This document shows, one piece after another, positions 14,898 to 22,318 of a stretch of DNA of 52,151 bases. How positions within the stretch are numbered: position 1 is the stretch's first letter; every line of letters starts with the position of its first letter. The notes below the pieces were generated by a model. The model did no database searches and had not been told where the DNA came from. It worked only from the letters and a program-made list of their open reading frames with translations. The position numbers and the translations under genes are program-made. This DNA comes from CAWJEL01 sp964647255 (GTDB lineage: Bacteria > Chloroflexota > Anaerolineae > CG2-30-64-16): positions 1 through 52,151 of the forward strand of contig CAZYGI010000023.1 of assembly GCA_964647255.1 (NCBI GenBank), read 5' to 3'.

Positions 14898-16631
14898 TTA
14901 TTCGCGGATTTTCCCCAACGCCTTCACGACTTCATCTTCCGGTGCGTCATCGGCAACAAATACGTCGCCAATACGCCGGATCAGGATGAAGCGCAGCAAC
15001 CGGCCGCGGCGTTTTTTATCGGTGCCCATCGCGGCCAGCGCGGCGACGGGGTCGAATTCGTGGTGGGCCGGCAGGCCCAGCCGCTCGACCGCGGCCCGGA
15101 TGCGGGCGGGCAGGGCGGCGTCGCAGGCGCCCAGCGCGGCGCTCAGCTCGGCCGCGGCGATCGTGCCCAGGCTGACCCCGTCTCCGTGGCGGAGCGTGAA
15201 CCCAGAGAGCAGCTCCAGCGCGTGGCCGAAGGTGTGGCCGAGGTTGAGCCAGGCCCGGTCGCCCAATTCGAACGGGTCGCGCTCGACGATGCGAGCCTTG
15301 ACGCGCACTGCGTCGGCGATGATCTCGGTCAACGTCCTGTTTGTAGTGACGACTTCAGTCGCCAGCTCGTATGAACGACTGAAGTTCCACAGGGATGTTT
15401 CGCGATCGTTACTACCAACCAGGTAGTCAAACAGCATCGGGTCGCCGATGATGCCTGCCTTCAGCACCTCGGCCAGCCCCGACCGGAACTCGCCGCCTGG
15501 CAGCGTCGCCAGGAGCGCCGGGTCAATCAGCACCAGCTCCGGCTGCTTGAACGCGCCGACCAGGTTTTTGCCCGCCGGCAGATCCACCGCGACCTTGCCG
15601 CCGACGCTGGCGTCCACCATCGCCAGCAGGCTGGTCGGGATCTGGACGAACGGCACGCCACGCAGCCAGGTCGCCGCGACGAACCCCGCCATGTCGCCGA
15701 TCACGCCGCCGCCGAGCGCGATCACCGGCTCGCCGCGGGCCAACTTTGCTTCGGCCAGGCCCGCATAGAGGTCGGACACGGTCGCCAGCGTCTTGAACTG
15801 CTCGCCGTCGGGAACCTGGAAAACGACCGGTTCGAAGCCAGCCTCGGCCAACGCAGCCACCAGCGCCGGCAAATGATGTCCGCCCACCGTCGGATTGGTC
15901 ACCACGGCGCAGCGGCCCGGCTTCACGCCTGCGGCGATCATGCGGCTGCCGGCATCGGCGAGCAGCCCCTCCGCGACGAGAACATCGTAGCCGGACGAAT
16001 GACCCATGACGAAGGACGAATTGCCCCTTTCGCCGTTCGTCCTTTGGCCTTCGTCTCGAACCGGCAAAACGTGGCCCCCCTCCGGCAGCCCTGCCGCGAT
16101 CCCCATCACGCGTTCGGCCGCGGCCGGGATGGAGAGATGGGTCGTGTCGAGATGGTGAGGGACGGCGGCGTAGGCGCTGGCGCGCTGGGCCAGCAGCTCA
16201 CGGATGCGCGCCAGGGGCTCGCTGCCGGCCAGCATGGGGCGCTCGTCCCCGCGGCTCACGCGGCGCAGGATCGCTTCCGGTGCGGCCTCCAGGCAGATCA
16301 GCGTCCCGCCAGCCGCCAGCGCCTCCCGGTTGGCTGGGTTGACCATCGCGCCGCCGCCCGTGGCGATCACCCGCCCGGCAGGCGCGGCCATCTCCGCGCA
16401 GGCCGCCGCCTCCAGCGCGCGGAAGGCCGGCTCGCCGTCCTCGGCGAAGATCTGCGGAATCGGCTTGCCGGCCCGCTCGGCGATCACGTCATCCAGGTCC
16501 ACAAACGGCCGGCCGAGCTGCGCCGCAACAATGCGGCCCACGCTGCTCTTGCCCGTGCCCATGAAGCCGGTGAGGATGATGTTGGAAGCTGGATGCTGAA
16601 AGTCGCTCATTGGTCGTTGGTCATTCGTCAT
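14898..16631 (-). CDS. aroKB: Fused shikimate kinase and 3-dehydroquinate synthase
   Basis: The protein is ~577 residues. The N-terminal part (about 10-175) is shikimate kinase: P-loop GFMGTGKSSVG, VDLDD, IATGGGAMV. The C-terminal part (about 210-575) is dehydroquinate synthase: DGEQFKTL, GGGVIGDMAGF, TSLLAMVDASVGGK, GKNLVGAFKQP, GHTFGHALE with metal-binding His residues. They catalyse non-consecutive steps five and two. The linker (about 178-210) is encoded by spacer-like sequence. A ~25-residue insert after MLFDYL comes from a GTAG..CTAC palindromic element and replaces a short variable segment of AroB. The start is uncertain: the ATG at 16631 overlaps aroC by 11 bases and one at 16610 follows its stop; neither has a clear ribosome site, so coupling to aroC is likely. 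Confidence 0.93.
   Translation of the reverse strand: MTNDQRPMSDFQHPASNIILTGFMGTGKSSVGRIVAAQLGRPFVDLDDVIAERAGKPIPQIFAEDGEPAFRALEAAACAEMAAPAGRVIATGGGAMVNPANREALAAGGTLICLEAAPEAILRRVSRGDERPMLAGSEPLARIRELLAQRASAYAAVPHHLDTTHLSIPAAAERVMGIAAGLPEGGHVLPVRDEGQRTNGERGNSSFVMGHSSGYDVLVAEGLLADAGSRMIAAGVKPGRCAVVTNPTVGGHHLPALVAALAEAGFEPVVFQVPDGEQFKTLATVSDLYAGLAEAKLARGEPVIALGGGVIGDMAGFVAATWLRGVPFVQIPTSLLAMVDASVGGKVAVDLPAGKNLVGAFKQPELVLIDPALLATLPGGEFRSGLAEVLKAGIIGDPMLFDYLVGSNDRETSLWNFSRSYELATEVVTTNRTLTEIIADAVRVKARIVERDPFELGDRAWLNLGHTFGHALELLSGFTLRHGDGVSLGTIAAAELSAALGACDAALPARIRAAVERLGLPAHHEFDPVAALAAMGTDKKRRGRLLRFILIRRIGDVFVADDAPEDEVVKALGKIRE
15343..15415. repeat. GTAG..CTAC palindromic element, copy inside aroB (translated)
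   Basis: This 73-base stretch starts GTAGTGACGACTTCAGTCG and ends CGATCGTTACTAC. It is clearly related to the intergenic copy at 19940-20016 (inverted) and to a shorter copy at 25716-25772. It is read in frame by the AroB part of the aroKB gene and adds about 25 residues. Confidence 0.7.
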
Positions 16632-17841
16632 TCGTCTCATACGCGAACCGCCAGGGCAAGTTGTCCATCGGCAGGTCTGCCAGGCGATTTTCTCGCAGCG
16701 CGGCGAAACGGGGGAGCTGCTCGGCCAGCGAGTCGCCGCCGAGCTTCTCCATGAGCGCGTTCGCAATCACCCAGGCGACCATCGCCTCGCCGATGACGAC
16801 GGCGCGCGGGACCGCGCAGAAATCGGAGCGCTCGTAGCGCGTCGCCGCGGGCTGGCCGGTCGCCAGGTCCACGGACTGCAACGGCGTCAGCGTCGTGGCG
16901 ATCGGTTTCATCGCCGCGCGCAGCACGATCGGCTCGCCGGTAGTGATGCCGCCATCCAGACCGCCTGCGCGGTTGGACGCGCGGCTGAGCGTTGACGTGC
17001 CCGGCACTTCGGAAGTGCCTGGCACGTCACGGCGTATGATCTCATCATGCACCTGCGTCCCGCGCAGTCGCGCGTTGGCGAAGGCCGGGCCGATCTCAAC
17101 CCCTTTGATCGCATGGATGGACATCAGCGCTGCGGCCAGGCGGCCGTCCAGCTTGCGGTCGAAGTGGACGTGGCTGCCCAGCCCTGGCGGCACGCCCAGC
17201 GCGGCGATCTCGAAAACGCCGCCGAGCGTGTCCTTCGCCTGCATCACATCCCGGATGTGCCGGCGCATTGCCTCGGCCGCAGTGGGATCGGGGCAGCGGA
17301 CGTCGCTGACCTCAGCCTGGGCAAACCGTTCCCCGTAGGATTGTTCATTCGGGATCGTGGCCTCCACATCGCCGATGCCCGTGACGTAGCCGCCGATCGT
17401 GACGCCGAACTGCGCCAGGTACGCCCGACAGAGCGCGCCGACGGCCACGCGCATCGTCGTCTCCCGCGCGCTCGCGCGCTCCAGCGCCGGCCGCAGATCG
17501 CGGTAGCCGTACTTGATCGCCGCAGTCAGATCGGCGTGGCCGGGCCGCGGGATCGTCATGGGTGGGACGTCCCGCGCGGCCCACGCTTTGTAGTCGAGGT
17601 TGGCGACCTCCAGGCTGATCGGCGCGCCGGTGGTCAACCCGGCCATCACCCCGCCGGTGATCCGGACCTCGTCGCGCTCGATCTTCATCCGGCCGCCCGC
17701 GCCGTACGCGCTCTGCCGCCGCGCCAGGTCCCGGTTGATGGTCTCCGCCGTGACCTGCAGCCCGGCGACCATGCCTTCGAGAATAGCGGTGAGCACCGGG
17801 CCGTGGCTCTCGCCGGCGGTGAGGAAACGTAGGAGTGTCAT
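16621..17841 (-). CDS. aroC: Chorismate synthase
   Basis: The 406-residue enzyme converts EPSP to chorismate with reduced FMN. Signatures: AGESHGPVLTAILEGM at the N-terminus, RPGHADLTAAIKYGYRD (about 105), RASARETTMRVAVGA (about 132), and NRAGGLDGGITTGEPI (about 290). Between HDEI and the NRAGG motif there is an extra VPGTSEVPGTS segment (about residues 270-282) translated from a palindromic repeat; family members lack it. GAGCAGG precedes the ATG. A promoter 1.9 kb upstream (19749-19777) is now separated from the gene by an insertion sequence in the same orientation, so expression may depend on readthrough from the transposase gene. aroKB follows with overlapping ends. Confidence 0.96.
   Translation of the reverse strand: MTLLRFLTAGESHGPVLTAILEGMVAGLQVTAETINRDLARRQSAYGAGGRMKIERDEVRITGGVMAGLTTGAPISLEVANLDYKAWAARDVPPMTIPRPGHADLTAAIKYGYRDLRPALERASARETTMRVAVGALCRAYLAQFGVTIGGYVTGIGDVEATIPNEQSYGERFAQAEVSDVRCPDPTAAEAMRRHIRDVMQAKDTLGGVFEIAALGVPPGLGSHVHFDRKLDGRLAAALMSIHAIKGVEIGPAFANARLRGTQVHDEIIRRDVPGTSEVPGTSTLSRASNRAGGLDGGITTGEPIVLRAAMKPIATTLTPLQSVDLATGQPAATRYERSDFCAVPRAVVIGEAMVAWVIANALMEKLGGDSLAEQLPRFAALRENRLADLPMDNLPWRFAYETNDE
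16993..17029. repeat. Translated palindromic repeat in aroC
   Basis: An 18-bp inverted repeat with one mismatch (TGACGTGCCCGGCACTTC against GAAGTGCCTGGCACGTCA) around a single G. It encodes the VPGTSEVPGTS insert of AroC. A near-identical palindrome is found inside aroA at 23436-23468. Confidence 0.85.
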
Positions 17842-17891
17842 GGTGCCTGCTCTTGAAACAGAACGCAGATGACGCTGACACCTGCACCCAC

Positions 17892-19662
17892 GAGCTTGTT
17901 TCAGAACTGATTCTTGCGTCGATGATCCAGCTTGACCGACAACCTCATCCTGGTCCGGCGACGCTGGAGTCAGCCTGGCAGGACCGCTGACAAGCCCGAT
18001 GGATCAGGTGTTTGGGCCGCGCTCATGGGCGCTTTGTTGGTTTTTGGGTACCCATTTGTTTAGCCGGTGGCGGCGAGACCCAGCCGCTTGGGCCGCCACC
18101 AGAACTTCCAGAGCTTGCGCAGGTTATGTGCGATACACAGCAGACGCCACTCGGCCTTGACGTTAGCCAGGCCGCGCAGCAAAAAACGGACGAGGCCAAG
18201 GTGCTCACGGAAAACGGCAAACACGGGTTCGACAATCGCACTGCGCTGGCGCAGTACTTGGCGTGCGCGCTCCGTTTTCATCTTGGCTGCGTGCGTCTGC
18301 AAGGCCTGTTCATGACCATAGATTTTGATGCGGCGGGCCTTAGTCTTGGTACACTCGCCGCTCTGCTGCGCAGAACATCCCTGGCAGGCCTGACCCTTGT
18401 ACACCCGCAGCGTACGGTCTCCCTGTTTCAGGGTTTGGTAGAAGCACAGCGTTTGCCCCAAAGGACAGCAATAGGTATCAGAGGCAGGGTCGTAAACGAA
18501 ATGCTCCTTGTGGTACGGGTTCTGCGCAGGCCGATCGGCTCGTCGCTCCCGCCGGTCGGGCACATAAGGCTCCATGCCCAGTCGTTGCACCGCCTCGAGA
18601 TCGGGCATCGCAAAATAAGCCGTATCGGCCGTCACAGCGACCGCCCGCTGGCCGGTCATGGCCTCAGCCTCCTGCACCATGGGCAGCAGTTGGTTGGTAT
18701 CGCCGGCACAAGCCACGACGTCGGCGCCGACCACGATCTGCGCTTTGCTATCGACCACCACTTGGCCATTGTAGCCCACACTGAAGCCCCGGCGCCCCTT
18801 GACCAGCACCGCTTCCAGGTCGGTGGTGCTGATCTTGAGGGTGTCCTCGGTCGGCTGCGCCTGGGTCGTCGCGTCGTTCAGGCTGGCGGGGTCGGCGCCT
18901 GGAGCCGGCGCAGCCAGGGGCTGCTCTGCGGCCGAACCAGTCGCGTTTTGCCGGGTCAACGCAGCCAGCGCCCGCTGCAAACGCTCGCACCGCTCTCGCT
19001 TGCCCAGCAGCGCATGCGGTCCTGGCAGGCTGCAGCCGTCCGGTCCAGCTTCCCCCTGATTGGCCTGTTCCAGCGCCGTGATCTCCGCTTCCACCTGGGC
19101 CAGCAGCTTCGCCACCGTCGCTTCCCCTTTGAGGCTGTCCCGCGAAGCCACCGCCACCCGACTGCCATCCACCGCCTGCAAGGCGAACTCGACCAACCCC
19201 ACCTCGACAGCCAAGCGCACCGTCTGCTTGAGCAAGCTGCGCACGGCTGGGCGATTGGCTTTGTAGAAGCGCCACAGCGTCACGTGATCCGGCCGCTGCA
19301 GCCCTGTCAACCACATGAATGCGACATTCTCAACGCACGCCTGTTCCAGCTTACGGCTGGCACGCACGCGCATCATGAACCCATACAGCCAGGCGCCCAG
19401 CAACACTTGGGGCTGGTAGCTCGGCGCACCTTCGATCGCCGGCTCGGCCACAATGCCGACATCCTGGAGATCCAGCGCATCCACAAACTCGGCTACAAAC
19501 CGCACCGGGTGATCGCCGGCCAGCAGCTCGCCCAACGAGGGCGGCAACAGCCAATCTTGCTCACGACTGAACGTTCGATAAGGCATGGGGCAAGCTCCGC
19601 ACGCAGTTGTTACGCACATCTTACCCCATACGCGAATTTCGCGCGAGTTCTGAAACAAGCTC
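17892..19662 (-). mobile_element. IS1182-type insertion sequence
   Basis: A 1771-bp element bounded by perfect 17-bp terminal inverted repeats (17892-17908 GAGCTTGTTTCAGAACT, and its complement at 19646-19662). It is flanked by CCAC on both sides (17888-17891 and 19663-19666), a likely 4-bp target duplication. Joining the flanks without the element restores a palindrome (CACCTGC..GCAGGTG), so it entered the loop of a hairpin. It carries one intact transposase gene and a 168-base tail. It sits between aroC and the apparent aroC promoter. Confidence 0.9.
18060..19586 (-). CDS. IS1182-family transposase
   Basis: The 508-residue product matches the IS1182 (IS5-related DDE) family. An N-terminal domain (about 1-110) includes LGELLAGDHPVRFVAEFVD and YQPQVLLGAWLYGFM, typical of the family. 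DDE residues: Asp in FALQAVDGSRV (about 141), Asp in VTADTAYFAM (about 320), Glu in RSAIVEPVFAVFREHLGL (about 465). A Cys-rich C(x)nCxxC segment (CCPLG.., CQGCSAQQSGEC) near 390-430 is also family-like. The ATG at 19586 has GGAG nine bases upstream; a longer frame to 19787 runs out of the element and is rejected. No frameshift or stop is present, so the element may be active. Confidence 0.92.
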   Translation of the reverse strand: MPYRTFSREQDWLLPPSLGELLAGDHPVRFVAEFVDALDLQDVGIVAEPAIEGAPSYQPQVLLGAWLYGFMMRVRASRKLEQACVENVAFMWLTGLQRPDHVTLWRFYKANRPAVRSLLKQTVRLAVEVGLVEFALQAVDGSRVAVASRDSLKGEATVAKLLAQVEAEITALEQANQGEAGPDGCSLPGPHALLGKRERCERLQRALAALTRQNATGSAAEQPLAAPAPGADPASLNDATTQAQPTEDTLKISTTDLEAVLVKGRRGFSVGYNGQVVVDSKAQIVVGADVVACAGDTNQLLPMVQEAEAMTGQRAVAVTADTAYFAMPDLEAVQRLGMEPYVPDRRERRADRPAQNPYHKEHFVYDPASDTYCCPLGQTLCFYQTLKQGDRTLRVYKGQACQGCSAQQSGECTKTKARRIKIYGHEQALQTHAAKMKTERARQVLRQRSAIVEPVFAVFREHLGLVRFLLRGLANVKAEWRLLCIAHNLRKLWKFWWRPKRLGLAATG

Positions 19663-19748
19663 CCACCCGCAGGTGCGGTGTAAACGCAGATCAACGCTGA
19701 TGGGTCTTTGCTCGTTCTGGAGTTGTTGCTTCCAATAAAACAGCGCCG

Positions 19749-19777
19749 AGTGTAGCACGAAAGAGGGATCGGGGCAA
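19749..19777 (-). promoter_or_regulatory. Apparent original promoter of the aroC-aroKB-aroQ-azlCD block
   Basis: On the minus strand TTGCCC (19772-19777), 17-bp spacer, TACACT (19749-19754). With the IS removed it would lie about 140 bases before the aroC ATG. Confidence 0.55.
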
Positions 19778-19939
19778 GGTAACCCATGCCGGCGGCAGTT
19801 TTAGCGACTACGGCCAGATCGGCTGTATAATTGTTCGGGCCGCTCGATAGCCTGGGCGAAATACCGATCCAGGTGGTGGCTGTTCATCGCACGGCCGAGA
19901 ATCTGGACTACTACCTCGCCACGTTGGTCTTGATGGATA

Positions 19940-20016
19940 GTAGCAACGATCGCGAAGCATCCTGTGGGACTTCAGTCGTTTGTCGCCGACCAAAAAGCGA
20001 CTAAAGTCGCCACTAC
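19940..20016. repeat. GTAG..CTAC palindromic element, intergenic copy
   Basis: A 77-base element with ends GTAG and CTAC and internal GACTTCAGTCG/CGACTAAAGTCG arms. In inverse orientation it aligns along its whole length with the copy inside aroB (15343-15415), including CCACAGG.ATG.TTCGCGATCGTT. Confidence 0.7.
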
Positions 20017-20140
20017 GCCCCCTCAAATTCTTGGTGGCGAGGTACTACGTGTAGCGCGCCTGCAGACCCCGGGGTATCGCATGCGCGAGCAGAATCGGTC
20101 TGCGCTGCGTCGCGGGTGGCTCCAAAAGTAAGGATCATCC

Positions 20141-20587
20141 ATGGCAGCTTATTCCTATGTCTATGAAGTGGACTACGAACCGGACATCAACCACGCGCTG
20201 CAGGCGCTGCGGCAACGTGAGTTTGAGGCCGGTCGCTATAACCCGGCCATGCCCTTTCCGCAATCGTCCTTTTCGGCGCTGTTCCCTGGCTCCGGGCGGC
20301 GCTACAGTTCGATCAGCGCCGCGCTGGCTGCCTCCGACACCGACGGCACGCGCTCGATCCTGGACATTGACTGCGTCGCGGATGAACCTGATTTCCGCGT
20401 GGCTGCACCGTTGACGGACGAGGAGTTGGAAGGACTCATGGGGACGACGCGGCCTTCCCCGTTGGACGCCAGAATCGCCCTCGATGAGATCCTTTTCTCG
20501 CTAGAGCGCGGGCACTGCGTCTACGTCGTGTGCTACGAGGAGGAGCAACCGACCAGGATCTTGTTTGCCGGCATGTCATATGATTGA
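20141..20587 (+). CDS. Uncharacterised 148-residue protein
   Basis: An ATG with AAGGA eight bases upstream opens 148 acidic codons. No known domain is recognised. The product is soluble, without signal peptide or membrane segment. Visible features are YVYEVDYEPDINHALQALRQREFEAGRYNP near the N-terminus (given here in outline), a Ser/Ala-rich middle, an acidic block (DEEL, DEIL) and a C-terminal beta-like stretch (HCVYVVCYEEEQPTRILFAG). Codon use is like the neighbours. It lies on the opposite strand to the aromatic genes and next to a vapBC module and an IS, so it belongs to the interruption of the aromatic cluster. A regulatory or immunity-like role would be guesswork. Confidence 0.65.
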   Translation: MAAYSYVYEVDYEPDINHALQALRQREFEAGRYNPAMPFPQSSFSALFPGSGRRYSSISAALAASDTDGTRSILDIDCVADEPDFRVAAPLTDEELEGLMGTTRPSPLDARIALDEILFSLERGHCVYVVCYEEEQPTRILFAGMSYD

Positions 20588-20598
20588 CGACCGACGCG

Positions 20599-20633
20599 TG
20601 ATGTAGGACAGGTTGCCAACCTGTCCTACATCA
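20599..20633. repeat. Palindromic spacer repeat (GTAGGACAGGTTG type)
   Basis: A perfect 17-bp inverted repeat (20599-20615 with 20617-20633) between the unknown gene and the vapC pseudogene, which converge here. It could act as a two-way terminator, although no T-run follows. Confidence 0.65.
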
Positions 20634-20640
20634 CCATCTG

Positions 20641-21042
20641 CTACCAGATTGTGTCCACATCGGAGACGCGAATCTTGCCATCCCTGCTGATCAGCGGCAC
20701 GCCCAGGCACACAGCGGTAGCCGCAATGACGCGATCGGGCAGATCAGGAACTTGATCGCGGGGGACCAACTGCACTGCCGATGCGATGTCATGAGTGATT
20801 GGGACAATCTCCAACGGTGCACTTAGTTGCTGTAAGCGTTCCTTGAGCAAGCCAAGCGTCATCTCAGGGATGCGGTTCTTCTCGATCAAGTAGATGATCT
20901 CGATGATCGTCATGCTCGACACCCCAACGAGCATCGCAGTAGTTCGACATTTTTCAAACTCGGCAGCGGCTCATTTTGACAGGCGCGGGGAGTCGAGCAA
21001 GTACCAGATTACGGCATGCGTATCGACGATCGCACCGATCAT
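20641..21042 (-). pseudogene. vapC: VapC-type PIN-domain toxin interrupted by a nonsense codon
   Basis: The minus-strand frame from ATG 21042 reads MIGAIVDTHAVIWYLLDSPRLSK, then TGA (20971-20973), and continues in the same frame to a TAG at 20641. Together the parts form a normal 133-residue PIN ribonuclease: catalytic Asp in IVDTHAVIWYL, SMTIIEIIYLIEK, DLPDRVIAATA and PLISRDGKIR. All four acidic positions are thus encoded, but a single stop at codon 24 splits them. The ATG overlaps the vapB stop (TGATG), the normal toxin-antitoxin arrangement. Unless the base is a sequencing error, the toxin is inactive; a downstream start near 20934 would give a protein lacking the first catalytic Asp. Confidence 0.8.
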
Positions 21043-21287
21043 CAGAAATTCTCTCGCGGGAAGTCAGCCCAAACCTCGCGGCGAACACCGTCAATGGTTT
21101 CAGTGGAGACATCGAAATTCAGGTTCTTCCACAGCCCTCTCAGTGAACTCAACGTTGGAGTCTGTACGGCAAGATCCCGCTCCGTGTCCGGCAACGCTTT
21201 TGCAATGACGCTCAAACGCTCTCGCGGCGGCAGGCGTCGCAGCATGCCCAAGACCGTGTCGGCAGTGATCGTATTCAAGGCAACCAT
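21042..21287 (-). CDS. vapB: VapB-type antitoxin
   Basis: The 81-residue protein precedes and overlaps the PIN-domain frame by one base, as usual for antitoxins. Its C-terminal half (SSLRGLWKNLNFDVSTETID followed by REVWADFPRE) resembles the toxin-binding tail of antitoxins paired with PIN toxins (GLW..L...I..EDID..R.E.W..FPR). The N-terminal ~45 residues (MVALNTITADTVLGMLRRLPPRERL) are helical and may dimerise or bind DNA. GGAGAGG lies before the ATG and a consensus-like promoter lies 30-60 bases upstream. With the toxin broken, it may persist only as a remnant or silence related toxins. Confidence 0.7.
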   Translation of the reverse strand: MVALNTITADTVLGMLRRLPPRERLSVIAKALPDTERDLAVQTPTLSSLRGLWKNLNFDVSTETIDGVRREVWADFPRENF

Positions 21288-21319
21288 CTAACACCTCTCC
21301 AACTTTGTGAACTACGCCC

Positions 21320-21348
21320 ATTGTATCCAGCGAGGGGTCAAAAGTCAA
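21320..21348 (-). promoter_or_regulatory. Promoter of the vapBC module
   Basis: On the minus strand TTGACT (21343-21348), 17-bp spacer, TACAAT (21320-21325), with the vapB ATG at 21287. It lies just downstream of the aroE stop. Confidence 0.7.
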
Positions 21349-21373
21349 CGCCTCCTGCGATGCTGAAACCTCG

Positions 21374-22318
21374 TTACGCCTCCCGGATTGCCTCCAGCAT
21401 CACATCCACCGGCGGCTCAACCGCCGTCCACAGCTTGAACGCCCGTGCACCCTGGTGCACCAGCATGCCCAGCCCATCCATCGCCGTCGCGCCCTGAGAA
21501 CGGGCCAGCGCCAACAGCTCGGTGGGGCGGTTGTAGATCAGATCGTAGACGACCTGGCCGGGCCGGAACGGGATCGCGGCGTCCCAGGGCAGCGGATCGC
21601 CGGCGTGCAGCCCCAGGCTGGTGGCGTTGACGATCAGATCCGCCCCGGTCGCCAGCTCAGCCAGCGCCTCCGGGAACGCGTGCGCGCTCAGCCGGCCGGC
21701 CGCGCGGGGCAGGGCGGCAACGATAGTTTGACATAACTCATCGGCGTGTTCCAGCGTGCGGTTGGCAACCGCGACCGACGCGCCCGCCTCAACCAGCGCG
21801 TAGACCACCGCCCGGGCCGCGCCGCCCGCGCCGAGGACGAGGACACGGTGACAGGGTGACACGGTGACACGGTGATGCAGCAGGATCTCATTCCGCTCCG
21901 CTGCCCCTCCGCTCCCCGGCGCCTCCGCTCCCGCGCTCACCCCGTGCGCCCGCAAATCTGCTATGAACCCCGCGCCGTCGGTGTTATCCCCCAGCAGCGA
22001 GCCGTCGGGCTGGACGATGATGGTGTTCACCGCGCCGACCGCCCGCGCAACCGGCGTCAGCTCGTCCAGGAACGGGATGACGGCCTGTTTGTGCGGCACG
22101 GTGACGTTCGCGCCCGCGAAGCCCAGCGCGGCCAGCCCGCGCACCGCGTCGCCCAACCGTTCCGGAGGCACGGGCAGCGGCACGTAAGCCCAATCCAGCC
22201 CCAGCGCCGCGTACGCCGCGTTGTGCATTCGCGGGCTCCGGCTGTGGCTTACCGGCCAGCCGATCACGCCGACGAGGCGGGTCTGACCACTGATTCCTGA
22301 TACCTGATCCCTGGTCAC
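21374..22318 (-). CDS. aroE: Shikimate dehydrogenase
   Basis: This 314-residue enzyme reduces 3-dehydroshikimate to shikimate with NADPH (step four). Motifs: VIGWPVSHSRSPRMHNAAY (substrate Ser-x-Ser), NVTVPHKQAVI with the catalytic Lys, NTI.......GDNTDGAGF with catalytic Asp, VLGAGGAARAV and NRT for NADPH, and DGLGMLVHQGA near the C-terminus. A ~30-residue low-complexity insert (after ADLRAHGVSA, to HHRVTVSPCHRV) is encoded by GGTGACA-type simple repeats just before the nucleotide-binding loop. The GTG at 22318 is chosen because it overlaps the aroA stop (GTGA); the frame extends upstream but only through aroA sequence read in the wrong frame. Confidence 0.94.
   Translation of the reverse strand: MTRDQVSGISGQTRLVGVIGWPVSHSRSPRMHNAAYAALGLDWAYVPLPVPPERLGDAVRGLAALGFAGANVTVPHKQAVIPFLDELTPVARAVGAVNTIIVQPDGSLLGDNTDGAGFIADLRAHGVSAGAEAPGSGGAAERNEILLHHRVTVSPCHRVLVLGAGGAARAVVYALVEAGASVAVANRTLEHADELCQTIVAALPRAAGRLSAHAFPEALAELATGADLIVNATSLGLHAGDPLPWDAAIPFRPGQVVYDLIYNRPTELLALARSQGATAMDGLGMLVHQGARAFKLWTAVEPPVDVMLEAIREA

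Larger units (their letters stand above)
19663..20140. other. Spacer between the IS and the unknown gene
   Basis: This 478-base stretch holds the apparent aroC promoter (19749-19777), a GTAG..CTAC repeat (19940-20016), and an AACGCAGATCAACGCTGATG simple-sequence motif (about 19683-19702) that recurs near 17860 and 37475. A minus-strand frame ending at 19801 (containing ILGRAMNSHHLDRYF) looks faintly protein-like over ~45 codons but has no start and may be a gene remnant. Nothing else is recognised. Confidence 0.5.

Noticed and set aside
18012..19700. Long plus-strand frame antisense to the transposase gene
   Set aside because: It mirrors the transposase in GC-rich sequence, has no ribosome site or recognisable domain, and the minus-strand gene has all transposase motifs.
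20971..20973. TGA in vapC as recoded selenocysteine or tryptophan
   Set aside because: TGA is used as a normal stop in many genes here, and no selenocysteine-type hairpin or catalytic need is apparent.
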